Shown piece by piece: positions 1 to 5,657 of a DNA stretch of 7,174 bases. A program made the translations under genes and the position numbers. A model generated the notes under the pieces. That model did not search any database. It was not told where the DNA came from and saw nothing but the letters and a program-made list of their open reading frames with translations. The stretch comes from a bacterium (GTDB lineage Bacteria; Calditrichota; Calditrichia; RBG-13-44-9; J042). Every line of letters begins with the position of its first letter. Position 1 is the stretch's first letter. Location: the NCBI GenBank assembly GCA_015494485.1, contig WGBF01000556.1:1-7174 (forward strand), in the 5' to 3' direction.

Positions 1-929
1 GGGGTGGAGAGCACCAGCTCCAGAGCATCGGGATCACTGTAGGCGGGATATTGCTCAACCCGCGCCGTGGCCAGTATAAACAATCGCACAGAATCAACCG
101 AAATGGTCTCCTGTTTCCACAGCGATTTTTGGGGTGAGTAGGCAATTTCATTGTAAAATTTATACAGATGTACGAATCCATCCGGGGACATGGCGGATAC
201 CGGAACCTCTCCCTGGCGGATTTCCACAAAATCCATTACGAATTCATTTTCCCCTTCCCAGCTCTGCCGGTATTTATTGCCGTAATAATCCCGCACATGA
301 TTATCCACCCAGAAATGAACTGCCATTGGCAGTTGCGGAATGACCGTGGTGGTTTCAAACACCAGGGAATCATCTACCCACATTCGCACCGCATTTTTGC
401 TCAAGTAAATGGTGTACAGATGCCATTCCATGTTATCGACATCCGGCAAATCCTGAAATGCAATCAAGCTATTGGCCTTCTGCCCGGTAATGGCACGCCA
501 CCAGGTGTTCAGGCTGCCGCTCTGGGAGTCCAATTGCTCCATAAACCAGGCCATATCATAAAATTTGCCTGGTTCGGGATTTTCCGTGTACCACAATCCC
601 CATCCCCAGGAACCCGGCTTTTTCCCCGTGGTGCCCCGTACCCGCATGCGCATCCACATTGGCGTATCCCCAATCTGGAAAATATTTTGATAGTGCATTA
701 ACTCCACATTGCAGTATTCTGAAAGGACAGGATTAACCAGATTGGCAGACACGTATCCGTTTTTTACCTGGGGCGGAGAAACCGGGCCGTCATTTCGGTA
801 CCACCACCATTTGTGGGTCGTGTTAAAATCATCCCGGAGTAAATATTTCTGCGCAATACCCGTTTCCGGAACGAAAAGGGCAAAAAGCAGCACGATTCCC
901 ATAGAACGAATGTATGGGCGAATGTTCAT
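1..929 (-). CDS. Secreted LamG/GH16-like jelly-roll protein, third paralogue (3' end outside window)
   Basis: The frame stays open from the ATG at 929 to the window edge, giving 309 complete codons without a stop. Residues 1-26 form a signal peptide: R3 and R8 in the n-region, a hydrophobic core (GIVLLFALFV), and likely cleavage after GIA before QK. Next comes RDDFNTTHKWWW (31-43), the same entry motif as in the two secreted neighbours. A jelly roll spans about 28-240, with MRMRVR (93-98), PGSWGWGLW (105-113), AWFMEQ (127-132), EWHLYTI (168-174), WVDD (184-187), FWVDN (206-210) and MDFVEI (232-237). From about 265 a second beta-rich module begins (LWKQETI, FILATARVEQY, DALELVL), matching the first C-terminal module of both paralogues. 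The start is 6 bases after the upstream stop, in the same frame, with only a weak purine-rich site (GTGAGATGAT). A later Met10 is possible but would shorten the signal peptide n-region. Catalytic function is not supported, because the GH16 acidic triad is not visible. Whether it ends with a sorting domain cannot be seen. Confidence 0.88.
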   Translation of the reverse strand, partial: MNIRPYIRSMGIVLLFALFVPETGIAQKYLLRDDFNTTHKWWWYRNDGPVSPPQVKNGYVSANLVNPVLSEYCNVELMHYQNIFQIGDTPMWMRMRVRGTTGKKPGSWGWGLWYTENPEPGKFYDMAWFMEQLDSQSGSLNTWWRAITGQKANSLIAFQDLPDVDNMEWHLYTIYLSKNAVRMWVDDSLVFETTTVIPQLPMAVHFWVDNHVRDYYGNKYRQSWEGENEFVMDFVEIRQGEVPVSAMSPDGFVHLYKFYNEIAYSPQKSLWKQETISVDSVRLFILATARVEQYPAYSDPDALELVLST

Positions 930-935
930 ATCATC

Positions 936-3164
936 TCACGGTATTAATACCATTTTACGGGTAGCAGTAAAGCCATCGGCTTTGATGGTGTAAAAATAGA
1001 TCCCTGCCGGGGCTTTCCCCCCGGTTTCCAGCCGGCCATCCCATTGCACCTGATGCGTTCCAGCAGAAAGCACATCATCGAGCAATTCCCGCACCAGTCG
1101 TCCGTTTAAATCATAAATCATAACCGTCACGCGGCTTTGTTGAGGCAATGTAAACGGAATGGTGGTCGATGGATTAAACGGATTGGGATAGTTTTGAAAC
1201 ACCTGAAATTCCTTGGGCACCGTGGCCGTAAACTGAACCCATATCGGATTATGAAAGGTTTGCTTGCCGGAAACACTGACATCGGCCAGCTGATACCAGT
1301 ATCCGTTTCCCGGCTCCACGAATTCATCCCGGTAAGTGTAGGTACGGGGTTCGTTGCTGTTGCCTGCCCCTTCGATCATCGCCAGATTTATCCGGCGAAA
1401 CGCCTGAGCTTCCGGCATCCGGGATGAATCCCCTTCGGCGCGATAAATGTAAAATCCAACGTTGTCTACCTCCGAAGCGGTAGTCCACTGCAATTCTATT
1501 CCCCCGGCTGTCACATTCGCGCTGAACTGCTGCAATGTTACGGGCAACGGGTTATCGTTTTCGGCAAAAATAATCACCCGATAGAGCGTTGGGGTATTGT
1601 TGGCGTAAAACGTCAGGGTATGGGAACCCGCCGCCAGCGTTTCATGCAACAGGACGGTTTTAACCTCTCCAAAATCCCGATTTCCATACCAGCTGCTATC
1701 GGTTTGCCAGCCGTAATCAGTACCGTCCAGCACCATTCGCAAATCATCATCCTGGTCATCAAAAATATTTTGGTTACCATCACCAGGTCCCCGATATGCC
1801 CACCCATCGTTTTCGTCCGCTTCTGCCACGACATAAATCGCTACTTCCCCACCCTGGGGCACATTAAACGGGATGGAGATCCACTCCAGATTATTACTTC
1901 CTGCCGGCGCGGTTTGATTAATTACACTATCCAGAATGACACCCCCGGATTGGGCATTTAACACAACCACATCATACAGCAATGGCGTTGTGGTATTATA
2001 AAACTGGATGGTGTGACTTCCCGAGTTCATGGACGTATCAATTCGCACGATTTTAGGGGTTGCCTGCTGAACATCACCATCCCATCCGTAGGTAGCGGTG
2101 CCATAATTCGTGCCATCTATTACCATTCGCAATTTGTCTGCGGTATCATACCCATCGTATTCTTCGGCTTTGGCAGTTGCTAAAATAACGGTAGTCCCGC
2201 CATTTGTGGTAAATGAGTACGATTTCCACAATTGGTCTGTGCCGCCATTGTACGCAATTTCGTTTACGTATTCCCGCAGGCTTACAATTCCCGATGCCGG
2301 CTGGGAATATCCATATTGAATGGTGGCACCGTAAATGATTTCAATAAAATCGGTAACCATTTCATTGGTCGCCGTTAATGAATCCCATTGCGTGCCGTGC
2401 CGGGGTTGGGCATCAATGGAAAACTGATCATTACCCAAATCGGTGGAGTGGTACACCAGATTGTCAATCCAGTGATGATAATCGTAATACTCATCCGGCA
2501 AATAGGTGGTGGAAGTTAACACAATTGATCCATCTATCAAAAAATCCACCCGGTTATTGCCGTATTTGTAAATTTCATATAGATGCCAGTCGGGCAAAAG
2601 GGCGTAATCCAGGTCCACACTATCATGGCGGGAATAATACAACCCGTTGGCTTTTTCTGCCCGCCACCACGTATCCTGATCGCGGTATGGAGATGTATCC
2701 ACCTCCCGGGCCTGCATAAACCACATTTGCTCCAGCACTGTAATAGGCTCCCCTTCCTTATACCACCATCCAAATCCCCTGCTACCCGGTTGATGGTCGG
2801 TTAAAAACCGAACCCGCATTTTTAAATACAGGGTATCCCCGGGTGCGTATAACGCATCGATGGTGGCAGACTCAATGCCTACATTATTCATGCTGTCAGC
2901 TAAAAAATTTCCGGTGTTTCCAAAATATTCCGGAGCAATCAATTTGTGATACATATATCCATTGTTGAACGTGGGGGGTGACTGATAATTGTGCCCCAAT
3001 GGTTCATTGTGGAGCTCCCACCAGGAATGCTGGTATTCCAGATCATCCCGCTGTAAATAGGGAATAACGCGAACCTGAGACATTACCAGTGAAACAAAAC
3101 CAAAATTTACCAGAATAAGTGCGGTGAACAATATCCGGAGGGCAAAACGGGATGGTGATGTCAT
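936..3164 (-). CDS. Secreted multidomain protein: LamG/GH16-like jelly roll, two beta modules, Fn3-like domain, T9SS sorting domain
   Basis: This is a 742-aa exported protein. Residues 1-29 are a signal peptide (R6, R10; core ILFTALILVNFGFV) with likely cleavage near VMS/QVR. The entry motif RDDLEYQHSWW is at 39-49. A jelly roll spans about 36-285, with PGSRGFGWW (126-134), WFMQ (148-151), DWHLYEI (192-198), FLIDG (207-211), HWIDN (231-235) and DFIEII (272-277). Two copies of a beta-rich module follow at about 293-408 and 409-536. A fibronectin-III-like domain occupies about 540-650 (LPVTLQQF, ELQWTTASEVDNVGFYIYR). The last about 90 residues are a Por/type IX secretion C-terminal domain with NYPNPFNPS at 658-666, YDLNGRLV, and AGIYFYTIKADG near the end. 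In known T9SS proteins this domain directs passage across the outer membrane and surface anchoring or release. The ATG at 3164 is preferred over an in-frame ATG at 3200: AAAGGAG lies 5 bases upstream, and the longer start would place a charged 12-residue extension before the signal peptide and overlap the UbiA gene. No enzyme active site is evident. Binding or structural function is an inference. Confidence 0.9.
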   Translation of the reverse strand: MTSPSRFALRILFTALILVNFGFVSLVMSQVRVIPYLQRDDLEYQHSWWELHNEPLGHNYQSPPTFNNGYMYHKLIAPEYFGNTGNFLADSMNNVGIESATIDALYAPGDTLYLKMRVRFLTDHQPGSRGFGWWYKEGEPITVLEQMWFMQAREVDTSPYRDQDTWWRAEKANGLYYSRHDSVDLDYALLPDWHLYEIYKYGNNRVDFLIDGSIVLTSTTYLPDEYYDYHHWIDNLVYHSTDLGNDQFSIDAQPRHGTQWDSLTATNEMVTDFIEIIYGATIQYGYSQPASGIVSLREYVNEIAYNGGTDQLWKSYSFTTNGGTTVILATAKAEEYDGYDTADKLRMVIDGTNYGTATYGWDGDVQQATPKIVRIDTSMNSGSHTIQFYNTTTPLLYDVVVLNAQSGGVILDSVINQTAPAGSNNLEWISIPFNVPQGGEVAIYVVAEADENDGWAYRGPGDGNQNIFDDQDDDLRMVLDGTDYGWQTDSSWYGNRDFGEVKTVLLHETLAAGSHTLTFYANNTPTLYRVIIFAENDNPLPVTLQQFSANVTAGGIELQWTTASEVDNVGFYIYRAEGDSSRMPEAQAFRRINLAMIEGAGNSNEPRTYTYRDEFVEPGNGYWYQLADVSVSGKQTFHNPIWVQFTATVPKEFQVFQNYPNPFNPSTTIPFTLPQQSRVTVMIYDLNGRLVRELLDDVLSAGTHQVQWDGRLETGGKAPAGIYFYTIKADGFTATRKMVLIP
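1563..2288 (-). repeat. Tandem pair of diverged beta-rich modules within the 742-aa protein
   Basis: The two protein-level repeats correspond to residues about 293-408 and 409-536. They share an ordered set of signatures: an entry W followed by a hydrophobic strand (LWKSYSF / LEWISIPF), an alternating strand ending in an acidic patch (ILATAKAEEYDGY / IYVVAEADENDGW), LRM-V-(I/L)DGT-(N/D)YG, a W-(D/Y)G turn, SGSHT or AGSHT, and a final (T/N)TP-LY-V strand. The second copy carries an extra acidic insertion (FDDQDDD). The same pair, more diverged, follows the jelly roll in the 466-aa protein, and the first copy begins in the third paralogue. The fold looks like a small beta-sandwich of the carbohydrate-binding kind, but I cannot assign a named family. 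Confidence 0.65.
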
Positions 3165-3176
3165 GGTCACTCCTTT
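3165..3176 (-). promoter_or_regulatory. Shine-Dalgarno site overlapping the UbiA stop codon, fixing the start of the 742-aa gene
   Basis: Read on the minus strand, AAAGGAG is followed by TGA (the prenyltransferase stop) and CC, then ATG at 3164. GGAG sits 5 bases before the ATG. This is the clearest ribosome-binding site in the window. It decides the start over the in-frame ATG at 3200 and implies that ribosomes finishing the prenyltransferase can reinitiate on the secreted protein. Confidence 0.8.
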
Positions 3177-4234
3177 ATGGCCTTCAATTGTTCCTTCCAT
3201 GAAGCAATAATGCTTTTTAGTTTTTCAATACGAAAAACCTGATAAAGTGCTACTAATATAAATAAAAACCCTCCATAAAAAAAATTTTTCGGAATTAATA
3301 TCAACACCAGGGTAAAGGGCAACAGGACATGTGGAAAGGCCAGATGAACAAACTGAAATACATCCCGGGTGTGCGGTTTAAACGGATTAATTTGGTCTAT
3401 AACGCCTTTGTAGCGGATATCCATTATCCAGGACAATACAAATACAATAATGAAAACGGCCATCAGAAAATGGATCAATGGGATTCCCACAAATGTAACA
3501 GTATTGAATCGGACATATATTAATGCCATAACTATCAGCAAACTGATACGCTCATAGCGCAATATCATGCGATAATATTTTTCCAGCCGCTGGATTCCCA
3601 TTGCAACGGCTGAGGTGCGTGTTCCTGTTTTGAGATCATTGAAATAATCCTGAATTTGATGATTGGCATCCGACGCAAAGCCTTTGGCCAGAATGTAATT
3701 GAGCAAAACAACTACATCCGGCATGCGCCAGAAACGAAACGCTGCAAAAACAATTAACGCCGGAATAACTCGCTGGGCCAACACCACCAGCACAAGCCCC
3801 AACTTCCCTCTTTCCTTGAAGCGCAACGGTGGAAGGGAATAAAAGGTGGCAATAAACACCCAGATTCCCCACAAAAGTAAAAACACCCTTTCCTTCCAGA
3901 AGGGAAGGGCAAATATCGCACTGAAACCAAAAACAATGAGCAACACCCAAATGGCCCGGGCGGTGGAATCTTCCGCAAAGGTGTTGGATTTTCCGTGCTG
4001 CCGGTCCAGTTCCCGATCCGCAAAATCGTTAATCAAATACCCAAAGGTTGTAGACAATAAACTGAACCCAATAAAGCAAAGGGTCTTTAAAATAAATGCA
4101 TTGGAATAATCCGGAACGACAAGGGCAATGTAAAAAAACAGGAAAATGTTTTCGATGATAGAATTATAGTAAAACAGCGCCCAGTTTCGCCATCCAAGAT
4201 ACTTTTGAATAAATTTAAAAAGGCGTTTTTTCAT
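3167..4234 (-). CDS. UbiA-family integral membrane prenyltransferase, acceptor unknown
   Basis: The UbiA superfamily transfers an isoprenyl chain from a prenyl diphosphate to an acceptor within the membrane, using Mg2+ bound by two Asp-rich motifs. Both are visible. The first is N69-D70-x2-D73-x3-D77 (NDFADRELD). The second is D196-Y-F-N-D200 in QDYFNDLKTGTRTSAVAMG. The family landmark YSLPPLRFKERGKLG is at 132-146. Around nine hydrophobic spans are seen, for example near 26-41, 47-67, 93-111, 117-131, 145-165, 230-241, 247-270, 296-314 and 318-335. The 355-aa length is slightly long for the family (commonly about 280-330) because of extra C-terminal spans and a basic tail. After motif one the sequence reads HGKSN rather than the NxPxRP usual in quinone and heme O enzymes, so UbiA, MenA and CyoE assignments are not supported. 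The start is 2 bases after the upstream stop with no clear Shine-Dalgarno site, suggesting translational coupling. The stop overlaps the ribosome-binding site of the next gene. Its place between secreted proteins suggests an envelope-related product, which is inference. Confidence 0.9.
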   Translation of the reverse strand: MKKRLFKFIQKYLGWRNWALFYYNSIIENIFLFFYIALVVPDYSNAFILKTLCFIGFSLLSTTFGYLINDFADRELDRQHGKSNTFAEDSTARAIWVLLIVFGFSAIFALPFWKERVFLLLWGIWVFIATFYSLPPLRFKERGKLGLVLVVLAQRVIPALIVFAAFRFWRMPDVVVLLNYILAKGFASDANHQIQDYFNDLKTGTRTSAVAMGIQRLEKYYRMILRYERISLLIVMALIYVRFNTVTFVGIPLIHFLMAVFIIVFVLSWIMDIRYKGVIDQINPFKPHTRDVFQFVHLAFPHVLLPFTLVLILIPKNFFYGGFLFILVALYQVFRIEKLKSIIASWKEQLKAIKE

Positions 4235-4236
4235 AA

Positions 4237-5637
4237 TTAGTGAACAATCATCAGGTTGTACATTTCCGCATTACCCTCGATGTGGGCTTCCAAGGTATGG
4301 GTGCCTTCCGCAAGGTGTTTGCGGATAAGCAGAACACCCCCATTTCCAAACACCCGGTTCCCACAAATTGCTGATGAGAGCTTTTGCCCATCCAGATAGA
4401 ACCAAACATCCCCATCCGCAGCTTCATCCCGACTTTCGGGCTGCACATGATTCCAGCCCGGATTTTCCCGGGCATTTCCGGAGATATAAATCACCACGTT
4501 TCCTTCTTTTTCCAATGAAAAGACAAATCGGTGTTTTGACCGGGCATCAAACTGGCGTTGGTGTACCAGAACCGTATCGGGCTCCAGAATGGTCACATCT
4601 CTTAAGAAAGGCGTTTGGGTGGCATACAGCGCCATGTGATGTTTGCCGGAAGGAATAGCAATTTGCGCCGCCAGCGACGCCATGCGGTCCCGAAATTCTT
4701 CTCCACCGGCCTGAAGCACGGGTGTGGGATCGTTATCCACAACCAGTTGTACGGCATCGGCCGGAGCGAATTGCTGGTAATCTTCCAGGCGAACGGTAGT
4801 AAAAATCCATACTTTCTTCCCCCGGGAAACAAAAGGAATGGTTTTCCAGCGTTGGCGGGTGCTACCATTGCCAAATTCGGCATATTGCTGGTGAAAAATA
4901 ACCGGCCCTTCATTCACCACAGGCACAGAGAGGTTTTGAGTAGTTTTAATCTTGATGTAATCAATTACCAAAGCGCTGAGACCTTTCCACCCGGCAAATT
5001 GTACCCCTTTCCGCGTATACACACCGTTGTCAATCCAGCAATGAAACGACAACCCTTCTACCGGAAAATAGGGGGCATCCAGTACCAGGTTTCCATCGAC
5101 ATAAAAGCGGGTGTGCCGCTGCTTGCGGTCCCGCACAATTCGATAGGTATGCCATTCATTATCTGCAAGAGGAACGGTGGTCTCCGCTCTTCCTTTATCG
5201 GAAATCACGCCGGCTTTCTGCCAGGTTAATCTGGGCTCACGGAAGGGTCCCATTTGTTCCATGAACCAGGCCAGAGAAGACGGCCGTCCGGCAACGCGCA
5301 TCCGCCAGAACCCCCATCCCCGACTGCCGGGTTTCATGGGGGTTAACACTTTTAACCGAATCTCCGCTTCCAGCCAATTCAACCGTTTTTTGTAAATTCC
5401 CTGCCGTTCCGAAATCCCTACATCGCACATTCGCCCGGCATCCGGATCCTTTAGCTGAAAATACAAAAACCCCTCTCCATTGCGGAACGCGTCTTTATCC
5501 AATTTTACGGTCCCGATGCTCCGATAATCCCACCAGGAATGCGGATACTGGAAATCATCAATTTTTAGCGGTAATACAGCCTTTTGGGCCCAGAGCGTGG
5601 CAGCTAAAACCAGCCACCATAGCACGACCAATTTCAT
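4237..5637 (-). CDS. Secreted LamG/GH16-like jelly-roll protein with two C-terminal beta modules
   Basis: This is a 466-aa protein with a short signal peptide (MKLVVLWWLVLAATLWA, likely cleavage before QKA). The entry motif DDFQYPHSWW is at 27-36. The jelly roll at about 24-235 shows EAEIRLKV (90-97), PGSRGWGFW (103-111), AWFMEQ (123-128), EWHTYRI (161-167), FYVDGNLVLDA (178-188), CWIDN (200-204) and DYIKIK (226-231). The EWHTY and YVDG strands are the familiar back half of GH16/LamG-type concanavalin-like folds. The GH16 catalytic ExDxxE is not present at the expected place. Two beta modules follow at about 240-353 (RWKTIPF, FTTVRLEDYQQF, PSGKHHMALYATQTPFLRDVTIL) and 354-466 (ENPGWNHV, DGDVWFYLDG, AEGTHTLEAHIE). 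It stops right after the second module and has no Fn3-like or T9SS domain, unlike the 742-aa paralogue, so it may remain periplasmic or leave by another route. The start is 20 bases after the glycosyltransferase stop, with AAGGTGG about 10 bases upstream. A carbohydrate-binding role is inferred from the fold only. Confidence 0.88.
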   Translation of the reverse strand: MKLVVLWWLVLAATLWAQKAVLPLKIDDFQYPHSWWDYRSIGTVKLDKDAFRNGEGFLYFQLKDPDAGRMCDVGISERQGIYKKRLNWLEAEIRLKVLTPMKPGSRGWGFWRMRVAGRPSSLAWFMEQMGPFREPRLTWQKAGVISDKGRAETTVPLADNEWHTYRIVRDRKQRHTRFYVDGNLVLDAPYFPVEGLSFHCWIDNGVYTRKGVQFAGWKGLSALVIDYIKIKTTQNLSVPVVNEGPVIFHQQYAEFGNGSTRQRWKTIPFVSRGKKVWIFTTVRLEDYQQFAPADAVQLVVDNDPTPVLQAGGEEFRDRMASLAAQIAIPSGKHHMALYATQTPFLRDVTILEPDTVLVHQRQFDARSKHRFVFSLEKEGNVVIYISGNARENPGWNHVQPESRDEAADGDVWFYLDGQKLSSAICGNRVFGNGGVLLIRKHLAEGTHTLEAHIEGNAEMYNLMIVH

Positions 5638-5657
5638 CCAGCTATTTCCACCTTGCG

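Noticed and set aside
168..701. Plus-strand open frame of 177 codons
   Set aside because: It lies antisense to the third secreted paralogue, whose minus-strand translation shows a signal peptide and conserved family motifs. The plus-strand product is Pro/His-rich with no recognisable domain.
940..951. Perfect 12-base palindrome ggtattaatacc near the end of the 742-aa gene
   Set aside because: It encodes the Met-Val-Leu-Ile-Pro tail typical of this C-terminal domain. The arms are too short and AT-rich to act as a terminator, it has no loop or U-tract, and a palindrome this short can occur by chance.
3165..3200. Longer start (ATG at 3200) for the 742-aa gene
   Set aside because: It adds a charged 12-residue leader before a normal signal peptide and overlaps the UbiA gene, while the ATG at 3164 has a strong Shine-Dalgarno site at proper spacing.
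3277..3289. A8T5 homopolymer tract in the UbiA gene
   Set aside because: It encodes Lys-Asn-Phe-Phe within a membrane protein, and the frame is intact on both sides. There is no sign of programmed slippage or a decayed gene.
3167..4234. Decaprenyl-phosphate phosphoribosyltransferase (arabinan pathway) as identity of the UbiA protein
   Set aside because: The neighbouring GT-C gene makes it attractive, but the second motif and the region after motif one do not look like that subfamily, and no epimerase or arabinosyltransferase gene is in the window.
4615..5229. Plus-strand open frame of 204 codons
   Set aside because: It is antisense to the 466-aa jelly-roll gene. The product has no signal, domain or plausible composition, and codon constraint follows the minus-strand frame.
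4237..5637. Calling the jelly-roll proteins GH16 glycoside hydrolases
   Set aside because: The fold landmarks fit, but the ExDxxE catalytic strand is not seen in any of the three, so an enzyme label would overstate the evidence.
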